A DNA stretch of 64,000 bases from Baylisascaris procyonis (taxonomy: Eukaryota; Nematoda; Chromadorea; Rhabditida; Ascarididae): the NCBI GenBank assembly GCA_037389465.1, contig JAZARR010000266.1, positions 1,178,001 to 1,242,000 of the forward strand. The letters run 5' to 3'. Positions 51,261 through 64,000 of the stretch are shown here, piece by piece. A program made the translations under genes and the position numbers. A model generated the notes under the pieces. It was not told the origin of the DNA. It searched no databases and saw nothing but the letters and a program-made list of their open reading frames with translations. Position 1 is the first letter of the stretch, and every line of letters begins with the position of its first letter.

Positions 51261-51648
51261 ATGAGGGCAGCACTAGAACTTCTAAAGCACTATCATTCTT
51301 TCAAGGAGTTCATTAGGAAGCCGGGCGGAACCGGAATGTCGCTGAACCTTGAACACGCTTATTCTGAGCACAGCTTATTAGCCAATGAATTTTCTTTCTC
51401 CAAAGGTAAGTGATTTGTCATCGATGCAGTCGCTGTCATGAGTACCGCTTAGTGATAATCGCTCAAGTGCAAGATACGATTGTCCTAAAACGATTGCGGA
51501 ATCACTTGCGTCTGCAGATGCAGGGAGTACAAAAGGGTGTATCGCTGACGGAAATAGGTGGAGCTGCCAGCTGTCAAGCTGTCAGCGAGAGCTTTTGAGT
51601 GCATACGGGCAGCAGCAGTCACACGTCTGTCCATCCGCATGTCTTTAA
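51261..51648 (+). CDS. Candidate small gene with Cys-rich C-terminus
   Basis: An ATG at 51261 opens 48 codons (RAALELLKHYHSFKEFIRK) ending at a strong GTAAGT donor after 51405 (phase 1). A GTCTGCAG acceptor gives a second exon 51518-51648 in the same phase, ending in TAA. The 91-residue product would end with five Cys: GCIADGNRWSCQLSSC and then HVCPSAC. There is no signal peptide, so an upstream exon may be missing. The second exon is also open in another frame. I do not recognise the family. Confidence 0.3.
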
Positions 51649-54600
51649 TTTCTTTCATCGAGCCCCGTAATCAATACTTGGTGACAGACGCGTCACACAA
51701 ATACACTGTGTTCCGTCACTGCGAGTACGTGTTTTTCCTCTTCTTGATGGATTGACATCCTTGAATATGTGCCTTCAGAGCATGCTTGCGTCACTGGCAT
51801 ACAAAGATGCTTGTGGCCCTTGTAGCATATCATTTGCCTACGTACCAGCCGCATTAGCTAACCAATATGAGCAAGTGAAAGTGCAAAATGCGAAAATATT
51901 TGCTTCAAGCATAATGTTGTGTAAAAGGAGGGAGTTTCTTAGTCAGCAGACGTTTTATTTGCTATGAAAGCGCAATCTTTAGCGATATCAAAATGTGGTA
52001 TGCAAATTGTGAACCGCACGATAGCTTCATTTAACTTTACTTCCGATCGGTCACCTTCATTTGGCCTCAAGCTTCGTTTGCGGATTCTACTATCAATGTA
52101 ATTTTGGATTATGCATGGTGCACCCCCTAGTTGATAAACTGGGTTGGTGGGAAGCGTCGATTGAGCAGCTAGCTTGCAATTGTCGTGTTTTATATGGCAT
52201 CCCGGAACATGTACAACTTCCGCACCCCCATTTCTTATGTACTGCCAATCCTCAAAAGGGATGAATATAGATGAACATATTCGTTCTTACGCAAACTTTC
52301 ACATGTCCTGCGCCAGTTTTTATTGCTTTTCTCAGCTTCTATCCATACATGCTCAACGGGAATATTTAACCTGTATTTTCCTGAATGCCCTGTGATATGC
52401 CGTCTCTTTTGATGTATAAGTTGACTTTCGCTCTCTCCCCCATTGCTTTTGTTAAATTTTATAGTTTAAGCAGTACGTGTCTATTCTTGTTATTGTTTCA
52501 TCTATTCAATTTTGAGCACAAACTGTTAGTGAGCTTCACCGTTTATCACCTTATAACATTTTTGCATTTAAAACTATTTCTGAGTTCGATGCCATTACTG
52601 CTTCGCTGTTATTGGCGCTCCAAAAATCACATCTGATAGCAGCTCTAAGAAGCTTCTATCCATTACAATTCATTATGCTCTCTTCATTATAATTCTGCAA
52701 TACTCCTCCCACCGCGGCATCACTTTTTCAGCACTTTCAATAGCACCTTATTGTCCATTATGTGATAGCCACACAGTGGACGATCTGCTTGACTTCGATA
52801 CATCATGCTCGTGATTGTTCCTTTGAGAACGACATTAAAAGATTCGAAAACCACCCTTTCTCTTCTCCATTTCTTAGCATTGCCTTCAGATGGGCTTGAA
52901 GCAGTGATAAAGCTTGACGTATTTCTCAGTGATTACTCGTCCTTATTCATGCAATTTTCTTATGAAGGCATTTTGTGTATATTTCATCTTTTTACTTTAA
53001 AAAATATACCTTATGATGCCGTAACAAAACAAAGAAGGTTGCACACTCGAGGCATTACGCGCACAAACACGAACAATAATCATATGTACGCTAGGTCCAT
53101 AAAAGCAAACTTATCCCAAGGATGGCAAACCTCGAGCATTAAACCATTGTCCTTTTACTGATGGCCAGGAAGTCACAATACGTTCTCGAACGCGTACTAG
53201 TGTAAACAGAAAGCCTCCAATGACAATCTTATTAGAAATAGAAGCAATACTTTTTTTGCGTATAATGTTCCTTTTCCCTAGATATTACGTTGATCTATCA
53301 CAGATGCGAATTGTTTGGCGAAGGTTTTCATTTTCTGCTTCCAAAACTGACAAAGTTAAAAAACGAGCACCCATTGATTAGTCGCGAAAAATGGGTGCTA
53401 TCATTTTTTCAATGCAATTCTCTTAACAGAACAATAAATGTTGGAGCCATTCCCTAAAGATCGGATTTTTTACACACCTTTGGAAGTGGTTTACACTTTA
53501 ACAGACCGCTGCAAATATAGCTATAATGCATAGAGTGATGCAAAGGAGACATAAAAACCTTTCTGCAGCAAGACTCTAATGATGCTTTTCTGGACATAAC
53601 CAATCGCGCAGATCATAAATCCACCAACAATAAAAATGAACCAAAGAATTCCAAGAGATAATTGATTTAGAAAAGGTTTATGGAAAGAAGCACAACCGCA
53701 CAATAGCAAACTATCGTGCAACTGAAAGCGGCGTCTTTTCGATACTATCCTAGCAGATGCCTAAAATTGCAGTGAGACTTTGATTGTAAGTCATTTCTAT
53801 ATGCTGCCACATAAAGCAATATGATTTCGCGTGCAGCTATTAGAAATATATTTATCTATAAGGATCTTGCGAAGGAATCAAACAGCCAGACAAAAATTTT
53901 CACCACTTCGAACCTTTGAGTTTCTAGCTGAATAAACGATGAAATTTTCCGGCCAAGTTTCATGAATTGGCAGAGTTGGTTTTTAATCGAAAAATTTTGA
54001 CGATGCAAAAGTCTCCATTGCTGCAATGAATACCAGCTGATATCTGTCGTCTTCTTTTTTCGGAAATTTCTACTTTTCTTATTCGCACCTTCTTTAGATT
54101 TCCAACTGATGGGGATTCGAATATTCCATTTAATGGCACAAAAGATCTCTGCAGCACCCAACGGCCGTATTTTGTCACCCACGCAAACTGAAATGAATTA
54201 TCGCTTGGCTGCACCAACGATTTCTTCGCCCATTTCAACCAGCATTTTCCTATATTCCACCGACGAAAGATGTTCGCGCACCTGGAAGTTTCTTTTATCT
54301 CTATTGTAACGACCTTCCTTTCTGGCACGCTCATACAGCAATCAAATCTAATGACAGAGGAAAGGAGCGCTTTCTTTCTCCTTTGCATTTCAGAGATCTT
54401 CCTCATCATTGAGCTGAGAGTTTGATAGCTTTTTCGTTCAATCCGCTTCGACTATTCCCATAGCGAATAGATGTGTTGTTATGCATCCTGGATACTGAGA
54501 TGCTCCTTATTAGAAGGCAGATGTGATCCTCTATTTGTATATCGTTCTGCGACTTTCCTTCCAGCTGATTCTTCACTCAGATATAGAACTGCCCAGAAAT

Positions 54601-56600
54601 TGAAACGTTTTCTTGATTTGAGATGAAATCTTTCTCCCTGCACACCTTCTGCAAATACCTCAAAAATAGGAACATAAAGGCTCTGGAGTTTTTGTAGTGG
54701 GGTAGAGACAACCAAACAGCGCTGCATGAGTGCAGAGGTAAGCGTTGGATGAAATAGATGCAGCAAGAAATTTTTTCGCTATACGCCGGCGACGAAAAAG
54801 TTTTCCGCTTTTAATTTTGCATCAGAAATAGATAAATTTCATGCCTTCTAAATCACAATGCTAAATTTTGTAAATTTTCTCTTTCTTACAATTTCACTTA
54901 TGTTTTCATCCTTTCTAATAACTATAAACATCTGAAGTGGGCATACGCTTATTACCCCGATCTGCCGATATATAACACTGTACACAATCCCTTTGCTGTT
55001 TCAGATGGTCCATCGGCGGAGTAAGTGTGCAAACTGAATGCTGCAAATGCTTGACTAACTCTAAATAAGTAAAATCCTTTATGACAGGATTTATGAATAT
55101 TGAATTCGACCGTGACTTTAATTGTTGAAAAATCAATGACACAGTAGAATGTCTCATGTCGGAGGAGCGATAGCTTCCTTACGGACATCCCCACATTGTT
55201 GCCTAAAAATTACGAATTGAGTAGAAACAAGCTTCATCAGACTATAGCAACTCATATGTCATATTTTTGAGATGTTTTGAAAGACTGCTTCGAATATTTT
55301 CACACGAATGACAATCTTGAAATAGGTTGATTATATCCGCTCTAAAAAATTATAAATCCATTCAAGACTTCATGTGTTCCATATTTTTCGCCGAAGAGGA
55401 TCTAAAGAAAAATTACAACAGTCGTATGAAACAAGAGCATCCGCCAACTCGACTACGGCTGCAACCTCTCAAGTATTCACTTATAAACAAACATCATGAT
55501 CGCCAGTTTCCGAACGCACTCTTCAGCTCAGCGATGCAAAATTCTAAACTTTTATGTCAGCATCGCAAGCGAGAAAATATTCGCTAGTTTCCTTTTAAAA
55601 AATGCATTGGAAATTAGTGGTAAACATTAAATCCTTCTTTTGCTGTTCCTTGTTGTGTGCAATTGAATATCTGAATTCATCGCACTTCGCTTCCCTTGCA
55701 TCTCTTGGCGTCTACCACGATGCTAGCGTCATCATCGCAATATGAAAGAAATTGCAAATGGGGCAGGAAGGCTCCTCAACAAAGAGTCAAGTCTATTGAT
55801 CTTTCTGGATCGCAACTTTTTCGTCCGCCTTCCTTCGTAGTGACCCTTGCAAATGAGGTCACTACGAAGGAAGACGAAAGAGCGTGAGCACTCGACATTT
55901 CATGGCATTACGGTGGGAGTTGCAATAGAAGTTGCTGAAAAAATGCAACCGTTTTGAAACGCCTCTACTTTAATGGTGATGAGTGCTGCTGCTCTGTGTT
56001 TCAGCTCTTTCGTTGAATGGTTATTGCATCGTTGCATTCTAAGAACAGCAGTATATGCAACTTAGCTTGAATGTCCTCATAATTGAAAAGAATTTCCCAC
56101 ATGAGGTCATGAAAAGATTACAAGCATTCGTTCGAGTTTCTTTCACCAGAAAAATTCACCCGGGAACAGCGCGTCATAAAGTTGAAAGAAGGCAGTTCAA
56201 AAGAAGGAAGCATCAGCATGGAGGGGAGTTGAAAGCAGATTTGAAAAAGCAAAAGCGATGAGAGAATATAAAAGAGCAGGTTCTTTCTTCGATTTTTTAT
56301 GCGGAAGTGGGTCTGCTTTGACCATCAAATTATGTGGCAGCGTCAACAACACACTGAGAATTATAGGCAATTCATATAGAAAAATAAGAGAGGTGATCTT
56401 GTGCTACAAGGATTCACTAGAATGCCTAAGTAGCAGCATCCTGGACGAATTTAGACTAGTTTTTCATATAATCGCTCAATTCATCTTTCGCCTCCTAAAG
56501 TGCGCACTGACAGATACCGTTTTCTGCTCTAGATAAGGTTTTTTTTTTCGAAATGCTCTTTCTTTTAATTTTTGGTCTTCTTTTTTCTCTCTTTCTTCAG
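51649..56600. other. No gene supported
   Basis: Several 70-120 residue frames exist on both strands (for example 52805-53161 plus, 53960-54409 minus, 55327-55587 plus), but none shows a known domain or a phase-matched exon chain. A 16-bp segment at about 55006-55021 is bounded by GTTTCAG and GTAAGT and could be a tiny first exon. It could not be connected to anything. Confidence 0.4.
55830..55872. repeat. Perfect 16-bp inverted repeat (hairpin)
   Basis: TTCCTTCGTAGTGACC (55830-55845) and its exact complement (55857-55872) flank an 11-base loop. The stem is longer than expected by chance and is one of three such hairpins in the window with unrelated arm sequences. Confidence 0.8.
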
Positions 56601-59600
56601 GAAATTGATTTGCGCAGATATTGGCTCCAATATTACTTTATGTAAGATTTAATTATTTGCTTTTATTTATTGTTTCAGTGTTTTAAGTTTTTAAAGTACC
56701 TGCTGAAAGTCTCATATATAAAGGTCAGTTTACTGACAACACACCAAGCATGAAGTTATTGTAGTTTGTTTCTAAAAGTCAGTGCTAGCCAGCACTCCAT
56801 AAACGATTCACCAACACTGCGCAGACTTTCTCTAAGCATAATCGAGAAGAAATGGTAGTACCACAGTGTATTTATACTAGTAGTTCATTTATATCACAAA
56901 ACATCTTGGAGTGACGCATGTTCTCTTTTCTTTAAGTAAAGGTTATGGTTATTGTTGAAAGCAATAATATAATGGAACATGCTAGCAATTTAGCACATAT
57001 GTTGTGAAAGTAGTTGCCTCATGAAAAACAATTCCTTCCTTCCATCCTTCTTCTACAGATCTTTATTTGAACTCAATGAATCGCACCACCTACTAGATAT
57101 TAATTACCTTCCACTTTTGTTCATTAGGTAAGTTGCGAAGGATTTTTTCGTTTCTTTTTCAATCGCTTTCATCGAATATTTCAAATTAAATAGTTTGGTG
57201 AGCGAAATAAAAAACACCGCATTTGCATCATCATTAAAGGGAAATGAGATTATTTTGCTTTCTGAATGTACAATTTCGTTCTATAAAATGTTCATAATTG
57301 CGGTGTTTCACAAATGATCCACAACATTTCAGATTTATATGACATTAAACTGCTTAATCAGCGCTAAGTTTATGCCCCAAAAATGTTATGTTTATTGTAT
57401 CTTTTTCTAGTTCTTATAGGCTGAAAAGTTCAAAATGTGGTGAGTAATACGCATGCACTAGATTCCGATCATTCCACACCAGGATCTTGCAAAAAAACTT
57501 CATCTCATTATGAAATGGAAACTCGTCTTTACATTCATAGGCGAAGCAGTTAAAACATATTGCTGCCAAGACGAACAGATTATTTCTTTCGCAAATTATG
57601 CAATGCAAATCGGCCACATATAGAGTGATGCATCGATGATGATTAAATGTTCATTGCTTGCGGTAATGCACACTGTGCGATGTGCAACCCCGCAAACAAT
57701 ATGAGTTATTTAAAAACACTCATTCATCACGTTGACAAACTGACCGAATGTTGGCTTACCGAGCCAATTGCAATATGTTAAACCATGTTTATAGTTATCA
57801 TAGATGTCTAAGTTTTTGCAAATTTGCTTTGCAAAACTGCATTAAGGCGGTGGGGTGTCTGTGCTTATGTATTATGTAAGTCTGAATCCCTTAAACAGCT
57901 TCGCTCCTCAACCATTGAAGGAAAATGAAGTAGTGTTTATGAATTACGATGGATATAATCCATGCAATGGGACGATCTCTCAATCCAGAATTCAAATCGA
58001 TCGATCCTTCTCAAAGTGGGTAAGGATGTTTTTATGTGCGTAGAGTTCATGTGCACTTTAAATGTGTTGGATTTTTGTGTTGCATCGAATGCATTAAACA
58101 AATACCAATCGTTTGCAAAAAGATTTTTCCTAATAGATTTTCACAAAAGATTTTCACATTATCAAGCAATTTGTTTACATGTTTGGTTTTTATTGATAAA
58201 TTGAGAAGCATATAGATTAGATGAGCATGATGAAAAGGCACATATCGCTTCCAACTTGTCAGGTGCATTGCTCCACTTGCTGACAGTAAGCTAAAACTCC
58301 TTTCAGCTGTTTCTGAGTGCTTTCAATAAAATGAATCAATTCAATTCTCCACAAAGACGCTTTTGATTCACTCTCTACAAAACTTGTGAACTATGTGTCA
58401 GAATGAAGTGAAACAAAAGCGGCAGTTTGCAAGAGAAGCTCCAAGGATACGTCGCTGTTCATTCCACTTGCCAGATGAGCTAATTTCAAAAAAAATGTCG
58501 TCAAGAAATGCTGCATGCAAATTTATGTAGAAAATACGAAAATCCATATTTTCGTATATTATTGCTTACGTAAATCTTTTATACTGAGCTTATCATTTGC
58601 AACCCAAGCGCTTTCAATGGATAAATATGCGTAGAAGCATGTATTTTTGTCGAATTTAATTAAGCATAACTACCCAGGAAACTGGCCTAACAATTTGAAT
58701 ATTGGCACAAGAGATGATCACTGGACCGAGTTTCATTACTTCGCTCTTGCGGTTTTCAGCCAAATCTACTGCACGCAAAAAAAAATAAAAAAAATCTTCG
58801 CATGGTTGTAAGTAAGTGCGGAGAGCGACCGCATGTATTCTAATTTGGAAATGCGAAAAAAATACCAAATAATGAAAAGATTAGAGTAAGCTTTGATAGT
58901 ATCATACATGGTAATTTCATCAACACATGATAATTTCTCCTCGAAAGTACTCGGCAAATTTAAAAGTTTCTGATTTAATTCCCCTTTCCCTCGTAACTAC
59001 AAATTTTGGGAATCCCCAATACTCATCGAAACCTTATGAGGTTTTCTGGATCTTGTAGCGGCCTTCCAATTATTATGGAAGTTATCGTCAGTCCTGTGGG
59101 TGCGACTAGCATGTAGAAGTCACCCTTGCGACATTTTCCACGTCAGCTTTAGCTTCCATCGCTGAGTGCAAATCTTTTCGTTGAGAAAATGTTTTCAAAC
59201 TGTCTCCCACGTCGATTAGCAGTCGAGCATGGCGAGAACCTGCAGATTGATTCGTTTATATGAGTGCATATTGGTATGCGTTCTCATCGTTCTGAAGCTT
59301 GCAGAATTCAGTTGTTTCCCATGCCTCGTCTTTCATCTATGCAAACAAATATGATTGCGCTGTCTGGCTTCTTTTTATATGGTTTGACAGCAGTGCATAT
59401 AATTAGCATGTCAAACTAGGCACAGGTAAGTCAATGATTGATGAAGGCGTTGGCAATTTTCTTTCCGTCTTCGCCGATAAATCGAAGATTTTCTGCAGCT
59501 TTGCATCTAAAACATATGCATACATCAGAAAATGGGATTCCTAATATGTGGAAGTGGTTACACGTCTTTGATTAGGGACAATCAAAAGGTTAAGACTGAC

Positions 59601-60308
59601 TAGTTTTGCTGCATGCAGTACAGTAGTATAATTTGTGTCTTGTATTTCTCCGTCACAGTCCGTCAAATTTTTAACTGCTGAGGCACAATTCGTTTGTCTT
59701 CGATGTGACCAAATCTAATAAGCGCAATCGTGTTCTTCATGCGATTTTAAGAGTTTTATGCTCATGATTCGTATCCACATCGAAGATCCTCCATTCTGAG
59801 CTATAAGGATTTCCGCCTTCCTTCATCTTTGATCTGTAATGGGTAATTTTAAAAGCGATCAAAAAATTGCGTCATCCGCGATGAGTGCAAGCATAATTAT
59901 ATTTTATGAGCGACTTTATCGATTTCTCTTCAACTATTATACGAGCACAACAAAGATTTCATCTTTGTTCACCTAACGCCTAGATGAACTTATATAAAAT
60001 TTCTTTCCCTCTTTACTCATGAGTTTGTTCACAACTTTAAATAAGTGAATTCAACTATATAGCCATAAATGTTGTGCAGTCATAAGGAAATGCAAATTGC
60101 ATACGTCTAGTGTCAATAAAAACGAGCTTGTGTCTGCTTCTATTTGATTTCACAGTGCGGCCTCGCAATAAAGAATAGCATGATTGCCAAGAGCGGGCTA
60201 TCAGATTTCAACAAGCTGAAGCACGACTCAGTGAATGATATCGGTGGGATGTCCAGGAGCGGCACAAAGAACTTCGAGATAACAATTTATCACACCCAAA
60301 TGACGTAA
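56601..60308 (+). CDS. Four 3' exons of an unidentified gene
   Basis: Exons 56601-56641 (acceptor CTTTCTTCAG, donor GTAAGA), 57059-57127 (acceptor TTCTACAG, donor GTAAGT), 57899-58019 (donor GTAAGG) and 60156-60308 (acceptor GATTTCACAG, TAA stop) join with phases 0, 2, 2, 0 and total exactly 128 codons including the stop. The product reads EIDLRRYWLQYYF, then LNESHHLLDINYLPLLF, then LKENEVVFMNYDGYNPCNG, and ends with KSGLSDFNKLKHDSVNDI. The consistent strong splice sites argue that it is real. I do not recognise a domain; a hydrophobic patch (INYLPLLFISFA) could be buried or membrane-associated. The 5' part of the gene must lie upstream but was not found. Confidence 0.5.
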
Positions 60309-63300
60309 ATAGCGTTTCTTTTGCAGCTGCTTCAATTGTGCATATATGCTCAAAGTGGTCATGTTATGCACTGGACGAATTTCCTTTGCAAAAATGCTTT
60401 GTAGTGGCGTCGTGCATTCAAGTATCTACGTGTCCGTCTATTGCCCTCTCCTTGACGTTTTCAAATCGCTGACCAACGAAGCTGGAACCGCGATATCGAA
60501 TGGGTATCTACTTCCGATTAGTCATTTCATGCTGATTCGTTATTTTCAGGCGGAGTTAATGATATTTAAAGGTGCTCAGATTTGCGCCCATGCTATGCAA
60601 ATGGGCCTTTCATTCGTCAGTGACGGATAGCAGGAACGATGTGGGAGAATTTTCGATGGCCGAAAATGTTGCTCATGCGTAGATGAGAACAAAAAACGGA
60701 GTAACCCAAATTACGTAAAAAAAAATGAAAGCATATTGCGTCGTTAGTAGACGACAAGTGCTTTCCTTGTGAGACGTGCAAAAAGCATCGCTCAAGCGCA
60801 GTCAGGCGGCACTTATGTGGTGCGTTCATGCTTAGAGGGGGTCCCGAGAAAAGTGCCCACATCTAGTAGCATATAAGTGTGTTTTATTCATAAGTTTTAT
60901 TCATAAGTTTCGCACTTCTTCCAACTGCAAAAAAGTGTTCATTGGTCTATTCAGTATTTGTAAACCCATCGGCTAACGTTTACGAGGAGCGCTTTAGTTG
61001 TATTCATCGCTTCCTCCCTTCCTATCTCAGATTGATATTTGTTTTTATAATAAGCTTTCTCTGGTTGCAATCTATCACCTGCTTCGACGATACGGATTGC
61101 TAAATGATGACGATATGCCGGAGGTTCGTTTGCTGCAAAATTTTTGCGCGATTCTATGTAAGAGCCTAATTGTTCCATAGGACAGACAGTGGTGACGAAA
61201 CTGTCGTTTGATGCCCTAAATGAAGGCCATCGAGAACTGTGCGATCCTATGTGTATAAATTGCCGATAATGAAAAAACCCATATTGTACTGAATAGTAAA
61301 TGTAAATTATAAATGCGTTTCAAACTTCTCCTCTAGGTGTAATTATTTCCAACCTTTCCGATCACATTTCTCAATTTTGCAACGACGTTTAATTCCACAT
61401 TTGCACTCACTGGACATCAAGCCTTCAGGAACTATAGTTCGGTGAATTCCCCATGCTATACCACTCGTTTAATTACAATGGGCATGAACGTTACAGGAGT
61501 GGGTGGCACATAACCTCGATCACGAAGACAGCTATGAATCACATTGGCGGAGATGGCTGTCAGAGTTCTTTTCCGAAGTTTCTTTCATTTCCGAAGTTTT
61601 CGCAGTCAACTGCAATAGCTCCTAATATGCAAACTCCATCGCAATCCTCATTGTTATTCATGTACTTCGTCCTAAGCATTGAGAATCATTTAGTAGATCC
61701 TTTGCTATGCCATGTACTTGCACCCTTTCCGCGTTCGAGGAACGCAGTTGACATTTCTTGATCATATGCGGATATTTCAGAATCCGCCGTTGAGTAGTTT
61801 CAAGCGGAGAAAATTCGGTGAACGCTATAGGTAAGAGTTTGGAGAATGTTTGCACTTAAGCATTATCTGAAACATGTAACTATGCACTGGTAGAAGACAC
61901 TTGTTGTGGAGATGTAGTTCCCCATAAATTCCTGCTTGTGATGTGAAAAAAGCGTCAATCTAATTGCCGTACAGATTAATCTTTTATCACCTGGACAAAT
62001 GAGTTCATTTGCCTCTTGCAGGTTTCACTGCCACAATATACTTGAACACCACGTTACAGTGCTTCTGTTGCGACACCTCACACTGATCAACTCTTTCAAT
62101 AAGATTCAGTTGTAATTGTCGTTGCTATCTGGCTTACCATGCTGTGTCAACTGAAATACACCCACCAGAGAGGCAGTCACGTAAGGGAGGCTATGACAGT
62201 TGAAAGAAGACCGTACTCTCGCAACGGCAACTCGTATTCTCTGGTTCCTGGACAATACACGATCTCTTCTTCAAACTCTCGCATAAGCCTTTTCTTTGTT
62301 GTTGCCACAAAACGTTTGATATCAATTTTTTGCTAAGACAAGCCAGCAGAAGTCATGCGATTATTCGCGCACTTTGTACGGGTTAGGTCAGGCGATGTCT
62401 TTCATGGGAGCCGCTGACAATCAAAACATATAAAGGCATCTTGGTGGTATTCTACGTCGCCATTGCTGCCCGGTGCGCTTGCATACCACGGGAGCTAATA
62501 AAAGAAGTCGGGTCTTCTTCACTCCTTCTCAAATTTCATTTAAAGAAGTGCCTCTAGGGAGGCAACGCCCATTGCAGCGAATCGTTCATACTAAATGAAG
62601 GTGGAATTGTGTATGCATCGTAGTCTCTTGTTGACGTTGTCCGATTCTTGAATCATGTGATGCTTTCGAATGCTCCCAAACCGACGAAATGAAACTAATT
62701 TTTCATTGATTATGGGGACTATGGCTCAAGAGTGATTATGGTTCTCGAAACTTACAAGTACTTTAATAATCGCTTTCTCGAGAGTAGCTTAGTAAGTTTC
62801 AAACTTCTCAAACACTTTTTGCCGTCGATAGAATTGCTAATTCAGTGCAATAATGTCGTTGGATCACTGAGATGAACATTTGAACTCGACTGTCATATTC
62901 CGAACTGCATCATTCCCCCTGTCGTTTTCCATTTATGGAAAAAACTACCCTTCAAAAAATATTCTATCATAGTGGCATAATTCTTTCATCAATCTCATCA
63001 TTTCTTTGTATGCTTCCACTATGAAAGCGTTTTCTCTATTGTTGGAAATATTAAATTTTCACTTGTTTTCGCAAGGTATGTTTGTAGAATGCATTATGAT
63101 GACGCCTTGATTGCCCAAGTGCTCTTGTACACATCATATGTCTGTCTAAAGAAGTTTCCCGGCCAATGTATACATCACACTATGAGTTCTTGACCAACTT
63201 TTCATCTGATTGTTTACTGTCGAAATCATAAGAAATTTGCGCAAAGGAACTCAAGTGAACTAGATCAAAAAATAAACGCTTCATTCAGCATATTTTATTA

Positions 63301-64000
63301 TTTATCGGCAAATTATAAAACTTTTTTGATGTGCGGGATTGTTACACATATATTATTAGCTTCTCTCCTCCACACCTTTGGTGTGCTTTCTCCCTTGCTG
63401 AAAGAACGCTATGTTTTTAAGCCCCTTGTGAATACTTGCAGCTTCACAGAAAAAGATTTGCTAGGCGTTTCGTTCGCGACTTTGAGTGTGCGGGCAAGCA
63501 GCTGATGTGATAGAGTGAAGTGTAGTATCTTTTACACCGCTGGTTTACTAAGTATCATATATCACTGTTTATTACGCTGTTGAATTATAGATAAGCCATG
63601 CAAGTGCGCATGAATGTAAATGTCTCGTAGTTTCAAATCAAAGGCTGTCAGAACTATGGCATATTTGATGCGCATAAACAAAACCACGAACTGACCTCCT
63701 ACGAAAAATTTGAAGTTCATCCTGAGGCGCCTGAAGTGTTTATGTGAATGCGCCTAAATGTACTGTAGGAAAACTCGCATGTTGCAAGCAGATGCCTGCT
63801 GCTTTCCACCAAAACTGTCGCACGTTACACAGAGTCGCGCAAGAATGGAAGGCGTTCCGTAGAGGTATCGTACAGTCGGTCGATTCGACTGAAATATGCA
63901 ATCTTTCACGTCTATGTCTTATGTTTCCGACAATTTATCGTACTATTCGCTCGAATGAACGAAATTGCGAAAGTGCATAATGTACCATTTCAGTTGATAA
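60309..64000. other. Right end of window, no complete gene
   Basis: Possible coding fragments are Cys-rich frames at 60631-60714 and about 60735-60863, and a frame around 63760-63865 (FHQNCRTLHRVAQEWKAF) bounded by a GTATCG donor-like site. None has a phase-matched partner, and the last could be an exon of a gene continuing beyond the window. Confidence 0.35.
60631..60863 (+). other. Two adjacent Cys-rich open frames, possibly one broken gene
   Basis: The first frame (60631-60714) reads QERCGRIFDGRKCCSC then VDENKKRSNPNY. The second, in another frame from about 60735 to the TAG at 60861-60863, has DDKCFPCETCKK and RRHLCGAF. The spacing C-x2-C-x2-C is reminiscent of zinc-binding folds, but no family fits. 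A nine-A run near 60717-60725 lies between them, and the gap is too short for an intron. Confidence 0.2.

Noticed and set aside
1..64000. tRNA, rRNA, snRNA, SL RNA genes and CRISPR arrays
   Set aside because: No A/B-box pairs, clover-leaf, Sm-site hairpin or regularly spaced repeats were recognised by eye; covariance-model searches would be needed to exclude small RNA genes.

Overview
The window is animal nuclear DNA rather than prokaryotic DNA. It is AT-rich, contains no long uninterrupted genes, and its coding information lies in short exons (about 25-260 bp) with GT...AG borders, often a TTTCAG acceptor and GTAAG/GTGAG donor, separated by introns of 60 bp to several kb. A nematode is the best guess: the TTTCAG acceptors, two start codons sitting directly behind a splice acceptor as expected for spliced-leader addition, and the gene families. 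Another invertebrate cannot be excluded. I built gene models by hand, requiring matching splice phase at every junction.

Layout. (1) 0.1-3.3 kb, plus strand: 3' half of a gamma-syntrophin-like gene (second half of the PH domain plus the C-terminal syntrophin-unique region); its 5' end is outside the window. (2) 3.3-13.5 kb: mostly empty; a tentative minus-strand gene for a membrane protein starts at 13463 and runs leftwards, and one isolated good minus-strand exon lies at 5462-5607. (3) 13.7-22.0 kb, plus: a 12-exon gene for a secreted or surface protein of 508 residues with signal peptide, Ser/Thr-rich spacers, an antistasin-like domain, an EGF/EB-like module and a C-terminal hydrophobic tail. 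One intron holds a decayed LINE. (4) about 22.6-33.9 kb, plus: a second long gene of the same style, ending in a half-WAP module, Ser/Thr-rich linkers and a WAP-like module. Its 3' half is well supported, its 5' half less so. (5) 37.9-44.2 kb, plus: a complete 8-exon Mos-family protein kinase of 350 residues. (6) 44.8-45.0 kb: a (TA)n / 9-bp satellite. (7) 51.3-51.6, 56.6-60.3 and 60.6-60.9 kb: weaker coding signals, of which the four-exon chain ending at 60308 is the best.

The two Cys-rich genes are adjacent, same-strand and built alike: single exons carrying small Cys modules with the same C-x5-C-x5-C spacing, alternating with Ser/Thr-rich exons. They look like a tandem pair from one family of extracellular, possibly protease-inhibitor-like proteins. 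The Mos gene would act in oocyte meiotic maturation, and syntrophin in the dystrophin complex. I see no functional link between these and the Cys-rich pair. No tRNA, rRNA or CRISPR could be supported.
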